From Chloroflexota bacterium (GTDB taxonomy: Bacteria; Chloroflexota; Anaerolineae; UBA4142): a stretch of 43,272 nucleotides of DNA. Positions 31,813 through 40,691 of the stretch are shown here, piece by piece. The notes under the pieces are model-generated. The model was not told the origin of the DNA. It saw nothing but the letters and a program-made list of their open reading frames with translations, and searched no databases. Within the stretch, counting starts at the first letter, position 1, and every line of letters begins with the position of its first letter. The stretch is from positions 1 through 43,272 of the forward strand of contig JACRMI010000192.1 of the NCBI GenBank assembly GCA_016215025.1, in the 5' to 3' direction. A program made the translations under genes and the position numbers.

Positions 31813-34095
31813 TTATTGGCTCACGGTGATTTTCGTCAATTCGGCGTCGCCCAAGATTTCACCGCTGGCAATGTCCCTCAGTGCTGCGCGAAGCGTATAC
31901 ATCCCAGGAGGCAGTGTCGCTGGCATTGCCCAATCGTGCCAATCGAGAAGGACTTCGCCTGCGTTCCATTCCGTCGTCGCGTAATTTCCTTTGGCGGGAC
32001 GGTCGGCTTGCTCAAACGCAACGCGGTTCGTCGAATCGATCAATCGAACGACAACGCGATAATCATCCTGCGGTTTGCCGCGTGCGCGCCAATAGATACC
32101 CAACTGCGCGACGTCATTTAATTTGAATTCGGATTGATTGAGTTCAAAGCCCAACAGGCGCATTTCGCGCATATCGACGAAGAGACGCTGTCCCATTTGA
32201 ATCTGACTCGCTTCAAATGATTCCTTATTCTTTTGCACTGAAATCGATCCTGCCACAATCCCCGTGCCGACCATGGTCGATTGCGCATCAAACACGGGAA
32301 CATCGATTCCATCCATCGATTGGACAGAGAGCTCGATTTGATATTCGTCCGCTGGCATCGTTGGCGGGAGTTTCAATGTGTATTGATCGCCCATCGATTT
32401 ACCCACCTGCCATCGATCCGTTGGCATTGCGCCATCCATCGGTTCCGCGCTAGACCTTGCCCACACGTGCCCCCATCGATCAACGACTTGGAGTGTCATG
32501 GAATATTTTTGAGCTAGCGGTTGCGCCGCTCGCCATTCGGCAATTGGGCGCAGCGTCGTTCCGCCTCTCCATGACGATGCTGGCAAAACGCTGAATCCAC
32601 GCAGCGTCAGTCCATCGCCAAACCGGTAAGGTCCAATGGCTTGCGGAGATTTGCGCTGGTAAAGAATAAAGGTATCGCGATCAATGATTGGATCGAAATA
32701 ATCTGTGGCGACCCAGGTTTGCCAACTCCCTTTGTGAAAATCGAAAAAGAAAAGGTCGCGCTTTGCCACCCAATAATCCACGCGGCGATAATCGGAAATG
32801 ATGGGAAAGGAATAGATGAATCGACGTGCGGAAAATTGCGGAAGTAATTCTTCTTGCGCGATAAGTAACGCATCGCGCGGAATGCGCTCGATGATTTCTT
32901 GCAAGGTCGCTGCTTGCGCGCCCAAGCCCTGGTAGTGCGACGGAGCAAATCGTCCGCCTAATGGACCTGAACCCAGGGTCCCGTAGCTGGCGAGACCTGA
33001 ACCCGTCAGCACTAGACCGACCAAGTTCTGCATGGGCAAGCGTCTCAAATCGATAGCCAACAATCGCCGCAAGCCGACGATGGCAGCGAAAAACACGCAG
33101 GCGATAAACGCCGACGGGTATTGCGATTCGATTGACGCAGTCGAGGTCAGAATTGCAATGCCAAAGCTGGGCAACACCACGAACAAGAGATCGATTCCCA
33201 GCAAAGACACAAACGCGAGCGGAGCCAAAAGCACAAACACAAATTCCACCTGATGTGGTCGCAGGATCAAGTTGAGCACCAAAGCAGGCTGAGTAATCGA
33301 CGTCCAGATAATCTCAGCGACATTCGTGCCCAGATTGCCCGACAAAAGAAGGCGTCCTTCAAAATAGTTTCGTCCGAGCAGCCAGGGAAAGAAAACGCTG
33401 AGCAAGAACAAGAACCACAGAATCGACGCGCCGATGAGCGCAGCGCCCAGCCAACGCCGATTCTTGCGAAAGAGCAAAAGGTAAATGCCCAAGCCCATCA
33501 CAGCAAACAACGCTTCTTCTTTGACCATCAGCAAAAGTAAAACGACGACCAAGAGTGGTTTGATTCGGTCCTTGAGCAGAAAATAACAGGCAAACGCCAT
33601 AAGCGGAACGGTCAAACTAATCATATGAAACAAGCGCAAGTTGATAAACTGCAACGGAGGATACAATAAAAATATTCCCGATACGATCAGCGCCAACTTG
33701 GTGCCCAACTGGCTTTTAGCGTACAAGTAAATCGGGAAAACAGCACTTGCGGTGAAAACCGATTGCAGCACAAGCAAGGTGGGTGCCCCCGTCCACAGCG
33801 CGTAAAAAGGCACAAAAATGATTGCCAGTGGGATGAAATAAAAATTCCAGATCTGCGTCGATTCTGCCATGCTCGTCTTGAGAAACTGACCAATTGACAT
33901 GCTCCACACATACTGATCGTAGATCGCCAGATCGAGTCCGGTGCCAATGGAATAATGCTGAAGCAGCGAAAGCGCTGCAAACACGACGGCGTAAACGAGC
34001 CATAGAAAAAACAAGAACAGATCCGCTCGCTTGAAAATCCAGGTTTCTCGGAGAAACCTGGATTTTTCTTTCATCATGGGAATCGATTTCTCCAT
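31813..34095 (-). CDS. DUF2079-type membrane protein with two C-terminal beta-sandwich modules
   Basis: The 760-residue protein has about eleven membrane segments in residues 24-400 and the typical early DUF2079 stretch YSIGTGLDLAIYDQYVWSMS, followed by RLFHMISLTVPLMAF. DUF2079 proteins are thought to be GT-C-like but lack a proven reaction. The C-terminal half (about 490-755) is extracytoplasmic and contains two copies of a beta-rich module with the pattern W(R)VGK/WNAGEV..., APLPPGMY/PADEYQIEL. The first about 22 residues are encoded by a 33-bp perfect palindrome, so the real start may lie downstream; no good ribosome site supports the ATG at 34095. It is the third large membrane protein in a row. 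Confidence 0.82.
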   Translation of the reverse strand: MEKSIPMMKEKSRFLRETWIFKRADLFLFFLWLVYAVVFAALSLLQHYSIGTGLDLAIYDQYVWSMSIGQFLKTSMAESTQIWNFYFIPLAIIFVPFYALWTGAPTLLVLQSVFTASAVFPIYLYAKSQLGTKLALIVSGIFLLYPPLQFINLRLFHMISLTVPLMAFACYFLLKDRIKPLLVVVLLLLMVKEEALFAVMGLGIYLLLFRKNRRWLGAALIGASILWFLFLLSVFFPWLLGRNYFEGRLLLSGNLGTNVAEIIWTSITQPALVLNLILRPHQVEFVFVLLAPLAFVSLLGIDLLFVVLPSFGIAILTSTASIESQYPSAFIACVFFAAIVGLRRLLAIDLRRLPMQNLVGLVLTGSGLASYGTLGSGPLGGRFAPSHYQGLGAQAATLQEIIERIPRDALLIAQEELLPQFSARRFIYSFPIISDYRRVDYWVAKRDLFFFDFHKGSWQTWVATDYFDPIIDRDTFILYQRKSPQAIGPYRFGDGLTLRGFSVLPASSWRGGTTLRPIAEWRAAQPLAQKYSMTLQVVDRWGHVWARSSAEPMDGAMPTDRWQVGKSMGDQYTLKLPPTMPADEYQIELSVQSMDGIDVPVFDAQSTMVGTGIVAGSISVQKNKESFEASQIQMGQRLFVDMREMRLLGFELNQSEFKLNDVAQLGIYWRARGKPQDDYRVVVRLIDSTNRVAFEQADRPAKGNYATTEWNAGEVLLDWHDWAMPATLPPGMYTLRAALRDIASGEILGDAELTKITVSQ
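34034..34066. repeat. Perfect 33-bp palindrome (CCAGGTTTCTC type) inside the DUF2079 reading frame
   Basis: AAAATCCAGGTTTCTC (34034-34049) and GAGAAACCTGGATTTT (34051-34066) are 16-bp perfect arms around a single base, followed by a T on the plus strand and further T/C. It matches the convergent terminator at 4152-4189 in its AAA..CCAGGTTT / AACCTGG..TTTT core. It is read as codons of about residues 10-21 of the DUF2079 protein. Confidence 0.85.
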
Positions 34096-34137
34096 TTCAG
34101 ATAATCATCTTTGCTTGCCACATCCACTGAATGACGC

Positions 34138-35052
34138 TCAGACTTTTTTGAGGACTGCCTTACATCCGCCTGCGGCAATTTCCTGCACGAAAGGAACGAA
34201 CACGAGCGGCGCTAGCACACTCAGCAAGAAAAATACCAAGAGCGTACCTAAATCAAATTCGCGGCGGGCGCGTCGCAATACCTGACGCACTTGGAGCATT
34301 CGTGGCGGATGGCGCAATGCGCCAATAAACCCCGCCGTGAGCCGCATCCCCGGATGCGTGAGAAATGGTCTCACCCGGAAATATTCGAACTTGAGACCCG
34401 CTGCGCGCGCGTATCGCTCAAAGTGAAAAACAGTCAAACCATTCAGCGAAGCGTAAACCGCGTAGGAACGCTCGGATGTCAGAATCCCTTTGCGCTGATT
34501 GAGCGACATGAGATAACGTTTGACCACGCGATGCGGCAACAAGTGAAACCAGGGAATCATCACATAATCGTCGATGTGTCCTGAGAGCGGTCCATAAAAT
34601 GGTGGAAAGACCACAAAAACAATCCCACCGTTTTTTACAATGCGTGCGCATTCGCGCAACAGAGCCGCGGGATCACTCACATGCTCAATCACACTGTCGA
34701 GCAAGACCGCATCAAAAGTACACTCTCCAAAAGGCAGACGAGTCCCATCACCCGCTAAAAAATCGATGCAAACTTGATGCTCCTCTGCCGTGGCACGCGC
34801 CAACTCTAACGACTGCCAATCGACATCCAGCGCAGTAACCTGCATACCTTGGGCAGCGTACGTAATTCCCTTGCCCCCATAGCCGGTGCCAAGCTCAAGC
34901 ACATGTGCGCTAGAGGTATCAAAATAGCGCGAGAGGAATGCGAGCGCACGGTGCGCTTCCTGCTTTTGGTACTCAATGTACGCTTGTTGCGTATCCAGAC
35001 GCGCATCCACCGAATCCATATAGTCGTTATCGATTAAGGATTCAATGTCCAC
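34138..35052 (-). CDS. Class I SAM-dependent methyltransferase with C-terminal membrane helix
   Basis: A 304-residue protein. Residues 45-160 are a Rossmann-fold methyltransferase of the Methyltransf_11/25 type: motif I LELGTGYGGKG (52-62), the acidic post-motif ALDVDW, FLAGDGTRLPF and LLDSVIEHVSD. The region LGTLLVFFLLSVLAPLVFV near the C-terminus (about 271-289) is a single membrane helix, so the enzyme is held at the membrane. It could methylate a sugar or lipid-linked intermediate, a common chain-capping or decoration step, but the acceptor is not readable. The start is a GTG at 35052 with only a weak ribosome site. Confidence 0.87.
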   Translation of the reverse strand: MDIESLIDNDYMDSVDARLDTQQAYIEYQKQEAHRALAFLSRYFDTSSAHVLELGTGYGGKGITYAAQGMQVTALDVDWQSLELARATAEEHQVCIDFLAGDGTRLPFGECTFDAVLLDSVIEHVSDPAALLRECARIVKNGGIVFVVFPPFYGPLSGHIDDYVMIPWFHLLPHRVVKRYLMSLNQRKGILTSERSYAVYASLNGLTVFHFERYARAAGLKFEYFRVRPFLTHPGMRLTAGFIGALRHPPRMLQVRQVLRRARREFDLGTLLVFFLLSVLAPLVFVPFVQEIAAGGCKAVLKKV

Positions 35053-35070
35053 AATTGCATCATCCCGGAA

Positions 35071-36306
35071 TCAAACGGTGCAGATTTTGAGCTTTAACTG
35101 CTCACGATAAACCTGTTCCATACCATCCACCATCGCCTCAATGCTAAAGCGCGCGGCAATTTTTTGGCGTCCGAGTTCGCCCATCGATTGCGCCAATTTT
35201 TGATCGCCGAGCACGCGCAGGATTTGACGCGTCAACGCCTCGTTGTCGCCACGCGGAATGAGAATGCCGTCGCGCATCGTCGCTGCATCGATCAAGGTTG
35301 AGTTTGCGCCAACATCGGAAACGATCACCGGCTTGCCACACGCCATCGCTTCCGCAATCGTCAGATCATAACCATCCGTGCGCAGCGTTGGATCGACAAA
35401 GATGTCGCACACGTTGAAATAGTCGGCGCACTCGGCGAGCGATTTTGTGCCGATGAAATTCACATGATCGGCGACACCTTGCTCGCGCGCGAGTGCTTCC
35501 AGCGATGAGCGGTAATCGCCATCGCCGACGACGATGAGACGCGCGTTGATTTCCTTGAGCAGACGCGGCATCACGACGATGGCATTCTGCACGCCTTTGT
35601 CTTTTTGCAAACGCGCGAGCGCGAGCAGGATTTTTTCGTCCTCGCGAATCTTCAACGATGCGCGTAACGCGCTCACATCTTGCAACGGCGCGAACAAGTG
35701 CGTATCGATACCGTTATAGACTTTGCGAATCCGTGCCACTTGAGCACCGTAAAGCTTTTGATATTTCCATACATCGGCATCGCTCGTCGCAATGAGAATA
35801 TCCGATCCGCGCGTGAACCACACATCGCGCGCCAGGTAGCGATAAAACAAATCGATTGAGATTGCAAAAAAGCGCGCGATGCCAAGCGGATTCGTCAGCG
35901 CAAAATCGGTGTGCCAGCTCGTCGTGAATACATCGAGGTGTGTGCCGTGAAATGACGTAATGAGCGGCAGATGATATTTTCGATGCAGACTGCGCTTCCA
36001 TACGCCGTACGCGCCAACACTCTGACTGTGCAATAGATCGAACGGCTGCGTGGCGTGCAATTCCTCGAACTTGCGCGCGGCGTTAAACCAATACTCGTTG
36101 GTGTTGCGTCCCAGCGGCGCATCGTTCAGGAAATAGACGGCGACACCGTCGATGGTCTCAAATTCTTTTGCCTCATGGTGCGCAGTCGTGATGACGATGA
36201 CCTCGTGTCCTTTACGCACCAATCCTGCACTCAGTGTCTGCACGTGGTCTTGCATTCCGCCCGCCGAGTGAATCGGCAGAATGCGCGAAAACATCGCGAT
36301 TCTCAT
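35071..36306 (-). CDS. Glycosyltransferase family 4
   Basis: A 411-residue GT-B retaining glycosyltransferase. It has the glycine-rich acceptor loop AGGMQDHVQTLSAGL, then ITSFHGTHLD, ATSDADVWKYQ, the linker KVYNGIDTHLF, ARLQKDKGVQNAI and the EX7E motif within TDGYDLTIAEAMACGKPVIV. It is cytoplasmic. Its AAGGGG ribosome site (36311-36316) lies 4 nt before the ATG and is also one arm of a hairpin (36311-36334), so initiation may be damped when the hairpin forms. Confidence 0.92.
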   Translation of the reverse strand: MRIAMFSRILPIHSAGGMQDHVQTLSAGLVRKGHEVIVITTAHHEAKEFETIDGVAVYFLNDAPLGRNTNEYWFNAARKFEELHATQPFDLLHSQSVGAYGVWKRSLHRKYHLPLITSFHGTHLDVFTTSWHTDFALTNPLGIARFFAISIDLFYRYLARDVWFTRGSDILIATSDADVWKYQKLYGAQVARIRKVYNGIDTHLFAPLQDVSALRASLKIREDEKILLALARLQKDKGVQNAIVVMPRLLKEINARLIVVGDGDYRSSLEALAREQGVADHVNFIGTKSLAECADYFNVCDIFVDPTLRTDGYDLTIAEAMACGKPVIVSDVGANSTLIDAATMRDGILIPRGDNEALTRQILRVLGDQKLAQSMGELGRQKIAARFSIEAMVDGMEQVYREQLKLKICTV

Positions 36307-36310
36307 CTAA

Positions 36311-36334
36311 CCCCTTGCAATGCCCCACAAGGGG
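36311..36334. promoter_or_regulatory. Hairpin that can sequester the ribosome site of the GT4 gene
   Basis: CCCCTTG (36311-36317) and CAAGGGG (36328-36334) form a 7-bp stem; in the transcript the first arm is the Shine-Dalgarno AAGGGG. An alternative pairing GCCCC/GGGGC (36322-36326 and 36331-36335) would leave the site free. Confidence 0.5.
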
Positions 36335-36349
36335 CAGGTGTGACCTCGG

Positions 36350-37945
36350 TCATTCTGCCGCCTTGCGTCGCCAGAATCCTTGCAGAACGCGCATGAGCAT
36401 TTGACTTTCAGGCACCTGCAGTGCCAGCGACAAGACCAAGTAAAGCAATACCCCAATTCCCAGGAACGCTACGCCCACCACGCGCGCGTTCAGAGTTTCG
36501 CTGTCGAGCTGCATTACCGAAAAAATCCAGACGACAGGAATCAAGCACATGACCGATATAATTGCGCATCGAATTGAATAGCCAATCAAACTGACGCCAT
36601 CGATTTTTGGAATGCGGTGCGCGAGTAAGGTCGTTAGCACGATTGCGCCAATGATCGTGCTGATTGACGCCGAGAGCGCTATGCCTGCGTGCGCCATCGA
36701 TGGAATCAAAGCAAGGTTTAAGAGAATGTGCAATATCATCGTTCCTACGCCGACGATAAATGGCGTAACGTTGTCCGCCATCGCGTAAAACGCGCGCTGC
36801 AAAAAGTAGACGACGGCAATCGCAATCAAACCAATGGCATACATCATGAGCGCCTGTGCCGTCAGATCAACTGCGCTCGGATCGAATTTGCCGCGTCCTA
36901 AAATCAGACCAATCGTCGGCACGGCGAAGGGAAAAAGCAAAAATGTCACAGGCATCAAAATGAAAATCAACAATCGCACTGAGGTCGTGATCGTGCGACC
37001 TGAATTTTCTAAATCATTGTCTGCCGCCAATCGGCTCAACATCGGAAATGCGCCAATGCTGAGGCTCGTGCCAAGTGTGTAAAACAAACCCAGCACCGAA
37101 TCGGCGTAATAGAGCGCGCTGACACTGCCTTCAGGCAACCCGGTTGCCATCGTTCGATCCACCAGCAAATTGATTTGCGCGACAATCGACAAGGCGGTAA
37201 TCGGAACGAGCGCGCGCAAAACTTGCCCAATTGCGGGATGCCGCCAGTTGAGACTCCAATGGAACTGCGGACGCTCCAATCCCAATTCGACAAATTGAAT
37301 CGCAACTTGCAACGCAACGCCGATCAAGAATCCCCACGCGACGGCGTAGATGCCAATGATCGGCGTCAGCACGACAACTGTCACAATGATGCCGACATTC
37401 AGCGCGAGAAAAATCAGCGCGGGCGCAGTGAATCGATCCAGCGAGTTGAGCATCGCCATCAGCATGTTCAAGAGCGCACCTAACACAAGCGTCGGCATCA
37501 TGATGACGAGTAATTGCGCTGCGAGTGCTTGAGTCTCTGGCGGAAAACCGGAACCGACAAAGCCAATAATCGGCGAAGCGAACACCACCGCGATCAACGT
37601 GATGATGCCGGTGATGACCAAGAGAATGTTCGTGACCAGACTGCCGACGTACCAGAAATCGGCGCGCGCATCCTTCGAGAGGTAACGCGCAAACACCGGC
37701 ATCATTGCCGCCGTGATTGCACTGCCGGCGATGATGTTGTTGATGATTGTCGGCACGGTACCCGCAACAAAGTACGCGTCCAAGTCCGACGATAAACCGT
37801 ACTGTGCGCTGACGACGATTTCGCGCACGATGCCGCTCACCTTGCCCAGCAAAAATCCAAACGCCGTGATCGTCGCAAACGACAATACACGCCCGATAGA
37901 AATATGTGGTTTGTGTTCTGTGACTTTGGGCTCTGTTGATTCCAC
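36350..37945 (-). CDS. murJ: MurJ/MviN-type lipid-linked precursor flippase (Wzx-like role)
   Basis: A 531-residue member of the MOP superfamily with about fourteen membrane segments. The opening GKVSGIVREIVVSAQYG and DAYFVAGTVPTIINNI are signature MurJ features, as are RYLSKDARADF and YYADSVLGLFYTLGTS. MurJ flips lipid II; relatives encoded in glycan clusters flip lipid-linked repeat units, and that is the likelier role here because the cluster has no other Wzx-type flippase. The start is GTG (37945) without a clear ribosome site, and the C-terminus is basic. It precedes the GT4 gene and follows a Wzy-type polymerase across a palindromic spacer. Confidence 0.9.
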   Translation of the reverse strand: MESTEPKVTEHKPHISIGRVLSFATITAFGFLLGKVSGIVREIVVSAQYGLSSDLDAYFVAGTVPTIINNIIAGSAITAAMMPVFARYLSKDARADFWYVGSLVTNILLVITGIITLIAVVFASPIIGFVGSGFPPETQALAAQLLVIMMPTLVLGALLNMLMAMLNSLDRFTAPALIFLALNVGIIVTVVVLTPIIGIYAVAWGFLIGVALQVAIQFVELGLERPQFHWSLNWRHPAIGQVLRALVPITALSIVAQINLLVDRTMATGLPEGSVSALYYADSVLGLFYTLGTSLSIGAFPMLSRLAADNDLENSGRTITTSVRLLIFILMPVTFLLFPFAVPTIGLILGRGKFDPSAVDLTAQALMMYAIGLIAIAVVYFLQRAFYAMADNVTPFIVGVGTMILHILLNLALIPSMAHAGIALSASISTIIGAIVLTTLLAHRIPKIDGVSLIGYSIRCAIISVMCLIPVVWIFSVMQLDSETLNARVVGVAFLGIGVLLYLVLSLALQVPESQMLMRVLQGFWRRKAAE

Positions 37946-37996
37946 AGTTAGGTTACAAATCTTTCCCGCTAATCTCGCGAATCTTCACGAATAATT

Positions 37997-38083
37997 TACC
38001 ACAAAGGGACAAAGACACCAAGAATCACAACTGCGCTGACGAGTTTCGTTATCCCCTTCGTGCCTTGGTGTCTTTGTGGTTTA
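37997..38083. repeat. Palindromic element (ACCACAAAG...ACACCAAG / CTTGGTGTCTTTGTGGT)
   Basis: The right arm CTTGGTGTCTTTGTGGTTTA (38064-38083) is the complement of the left arm ACCACAAAG plus ACACCAAG (37998-38022), which carries an 8-nt insertion GGACAAAG. The element fills the spacer between two genes and ends next to the polymerase stop at 38089. Words of this kind are widespread intergenic repeats in environmental bacteria. Confidence 0.8.
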
Positions 38084-38088
38084 CTCTT

Positions 38089-39600
38089 TTATTCACGTGA
38101 TTCGTGGGAAAAATAAGGAATTGCAAACGTCAGACCAATCAACGCGCCGAGCAGCATTCCGTTTTGATCGGTCGTCAGTGCAGCTACAGTCAAATTCCCA
38201 GTGAGAATCGCAGCGATAGCCGCTAAGACTCCGATCTGAATCGGCGCAAATGTTTTTGCATTTAGATACGCTTGAACGAACACGACACCGACAAACCAAA
38301 TCAACGCACCAAATCCGACGATGCCAGTTTCGATCAACGTCGCGACGTATGCGCTTTCCGCGGCGGGAGTATTGAACACGTATGCGCCGCCGTTCATACT
38401 CGGCAATACCGGCACGAGCGAAATCGCATTGTTCAAGCCAAAACCAAACAACGGTCGCTGTGGTAATTGTGCGATGAGAGATGCCCAGATCGCCGTGCGT
38501 CCCGTTTCCGTTCGCAAACCTAGCTCACGCTCGACTAGAAAGAAAAGGCGTTGGGCGAGAGGCTCGGAGAGGATGAATGCGCCGACAACTGCAACAATCG
38601 CAAGGAGGACAATCGTCATTTGTGCCCGCCATGAGAGGCGCGGAAAGTACATCAATGCGACGACCGCAATCCCAGCCGCAAGCGCAATCATGCCCGAACC
38701 TTTGAACGTTCGAAGTAATACGATGCCAAGCAACGCCGCGACGATTAATAACGCAATCGCTTCATCGCGACGGCGCGCGCCAAGTAACCAAGCGAACGCC
38801 AGGCTTAGAATCGCAGCGATGAAAATCGCATAATCGATTCCGTTGATAAAGGTGCCAAACGGCACGACACGACCATCGAGCACCCAGTTGAACGAAAAAT
38901 CGGCCAAGCGTTGGCGCAGCAAATTGGGCTGAAAGAAAATGGGCGCGATGCCCGATTGAAGCGCATCGACCACGTTACTCAATCCAATCACCGATTCGAT
39001 CAAGCCAAGTGCCGCTTGCACTACGCCGCCGACAATCAAAACGATGATGCTGGCGCGCAGCAATCGTTCCGAATGCACAATCTCGCCTACGACAAACGCC
39101 GTTGCGAACACTGGCAGCCAGTCATAGATGCCTTTGAGCGCGGTGTAACGATTGAAAGCGGTGAACGATGCAATGAGCGCGGCAAGCATGAACAACGCCG
39201 CGGGAATGACCCACGTATGCCAACGCCACCAGTTTCTTGTGGCAATACGCTGAAACAGCAATCGCATGGCGGCAGCGATCACAAAGACGAATGCGCCGCG
39301 CATGTTCAGTGATCCGCCAAATGGAAAATAAATTTGCAAGGGTATCAACGCGGCGAGCGTGAGTACCACCATTCGAAACGGAAGCACAAACGCGAGAATA
39401 GCAGAGAGAAACAGCGCAACGACCGTGATGAGCAAATCTTGCGAACCGAGTGCAGCAAATGCGCTGAACGCAATCGTCGCCAACGCGCATAGGACGACGA
39501 TGGCGCGTGCGCGGGTGGAATCGGCAATGTAGCGCGGGCTGCTAGCCCGCGAGCGCGGCACCTTTGGTGCCGAAGCCGCTCGCCCTACAGCTTCTGTCAT
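38089..39600 (-). CDS. O-antigen ligase / Wzy-type polymerase membrane protein 2
   Basis: A 503-residue membrane protein with about twelve segments and a long outer loop (PLFGFGLNNAISLVPVLPSM near residues 380-400) of the kind found in Wzy/WaaL. The start at 39600 overlaps the stop of the TPR gene by ATGA. Its first about 27 residues (up to IADSTRARA) are encoded by a 60-bp palindromic phrase (39529-39588), so this repeat has been captured in frame as an N-terminal extension ahead of the first membrane segment. The cluster contains two polymerase/ligase-like proteins; one may polymerise and the other ligate, but which is which is not visible. Confidence 0.87.
   Translation of the reverse strand: MTEAVGRAASAPKVPRSRASSPRYIADSTRARAIVVLCALATIAFSAFAALGSQDLLITVVALFLSAILAFVLPFRMVVLTLAALIPLQIYFPFGGSLNMRGAFVFVIAAAMRLLFQRIATRNWWRWHTWVIPAALFMLAALIASFTAFNRYTALKGIYDWLPVFATAFVVGEIVHSERLLRASIIVLIVGGVVQAALGLIESVIGLSNVVDALQSGIAPIFFQPNLLRQRLADFSFNWVLDGRVVPFGTFINGIDYAIFIAAILSLAFAWLLGARRRDEAIALLIVAALLGIVLLRTFKGSGMIALAAGIAVVALMYFPRLSWRAQMTIVLLAIVAVVGAFILSEPLAQRLFFLVERELGLRTETGRTAIWASLIAQLPQRPLFGFGLNNAISLVPVLPSMNGGAYVFNTPAAESAYVATLIETGIVGFGALIWFVGVVFVQAYLNAKTFAPIQIGVLAAIAAILTGNLTVAALTTDQNGMLLGALIGLTFAIPYFSHESRE
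39529..39588. repeat. GC-rich palindromic phrase captured in the N-terminal codons of the polymerase
   Basis: GTAG (39529) and CTAC (39588) mark the ends. Inside are CGCGGGCT/AGCCCGCG around GCT, and GGCACC/GGTGCC. A related GAGCGCGAGC...CCGCTCGCC word is at 4203-4224. All bases are in frame in the gene at 38089-39600. Confidence 0.75.
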
Positions 39601-40691
39601 TTCGCACTCAACTGAGTAAGCGCGCGCGAAATCGCCTGCAGGACATCGGGGCGCGTTTCGTATTTGAGCGCCAGCGTCAATGTGTCTTTGCCGTCGCCGA
39701 TTCGTTTCTGCCGCGCGTAGAATTCACCGAGCGGAAAAAACAAGCGCGCATCGTTTGGGTTTTTGCTCAAGCCCGTTTTGTACCAATTTTCGGCTTGAGC
39801 TAGCTCACCATCTTTTTCCGCAAGGTTGGCAAGCAAAATGTAGGCGTCGATATACCACGATGAATCGGTGACAACTTGGGTCAACAAATCGCGTGCTTCG
39901 GAAGTTGCCGCCGGATTGATTTTCAAAATTGTGCGCGCGTAATCTGTGCGGGGACGCGCATCAATCGGCGCAACCTTCCGCGCGCGGGTAAAATATTCGA
40001 TGGCTTGCGAATACTTGCCTTGTATTTCCAACAACTCGCCCTGCCGCGAAAGAATCGTCGATAGAAATTCATTGTCGCCACCTCCGACGATTTGCGCCGC
40101 GCGCTCCAACTCGCGCATCGCTTCGTCATCGTTTTTGCGTTGATTGACCAACGCATCGGCGAGCAGAAAATGCGAATCAGCGTCTTGCGGTGCAATGCCG
40201 ATAGCGATACGCGCATAGTTCTCGGCTTGCGACCAATCGTCGCGGAACAGCGCGCGGTGAGCTTCCTCGGTGAAATATTTCAGCGCACCGGCTTGGCGCC
40301 AATGTTCGAATGCCGCAGCGTGATTTCCTGCCGACCATTCCGCGTTGCCCCACACAAACTGCGCCATGAAATCATCGTGAAGTACATTGCCTGATGTTTG
40401 CAACGAATCGACAGCACGTTGTGGTTTATAGTGTTCAAGCCATCCGCGGGCAAAAGCCAACGCAATGCGTGGATTCTGCGCCAAGCCAGAAGCTTGCGTC
40501 AGTTGTGCATTCGCATCATTCAACGTGCTGACGCGAACCGGCGAGTCAGCGGGCAATGACGCTGCACGTGCGAGCTGGGCATTCGCTGAGTTAAAAAACC
40601 AGGCGCTGGCAGCAGATGGCAAAAGCAAGACGAGGATAATCAGGCAAACGATTATCACACTGAGAGGTAACAAGCGGACCGGAGATTTCAT
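39597..40691 (-). CDS. TPR-repeat protein with N-terminal membrane anchor
   Basis: A 364-residue protein. A hydrophobic helix at about residues 8-29 (LLPLSVIIVCLIILVLLLPS) anchors it, and the rest is a series of tetratricopeptide-like helical pairs with typical YA(R)IAIGIAPQDADSHF, YSQAIEYFTRARKVAPIDA and AENWYKTGLSKNPNDARLF units. Such proteins usually scaffold or regulate the chain-length/polymerase machinery. It overlaps both the Wzz-like gene upstream and the polymerase downstream by 4 nt, so these three are a coupled block. Confidence 0.88.
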   Translation of the reverse strand: MKSPVRLLPLSVIIVCLIILVLLLPSAASAWFFNSANAQLARAASLPADSPVRVSTLNDANAQLTQASGLAQNPRIALAFARGWLEHYKPQRAVDSLQTSGNVLHDDFMAQFVWGNAEWSAGNHAAAFEHWRQAGALKYFTEEAHRALFRDDWSQAENYARIAIGIAPQDADSHFLLADALVNQRKNDDEAMRELERAAQIVGGGDNEFLSTILSRQGELLEIQGKYSQAIEYFTRARKVAPIDARPRTDYARTILKINPAATSEARDLLTQVVTDSSWYIDAYILLANLAEKDGELAQAENWYKTGLSKNPNDARLFFPLGEFYARQKRIGDGKDTLTLALKYETRPDVLQAISRALTQLSAK

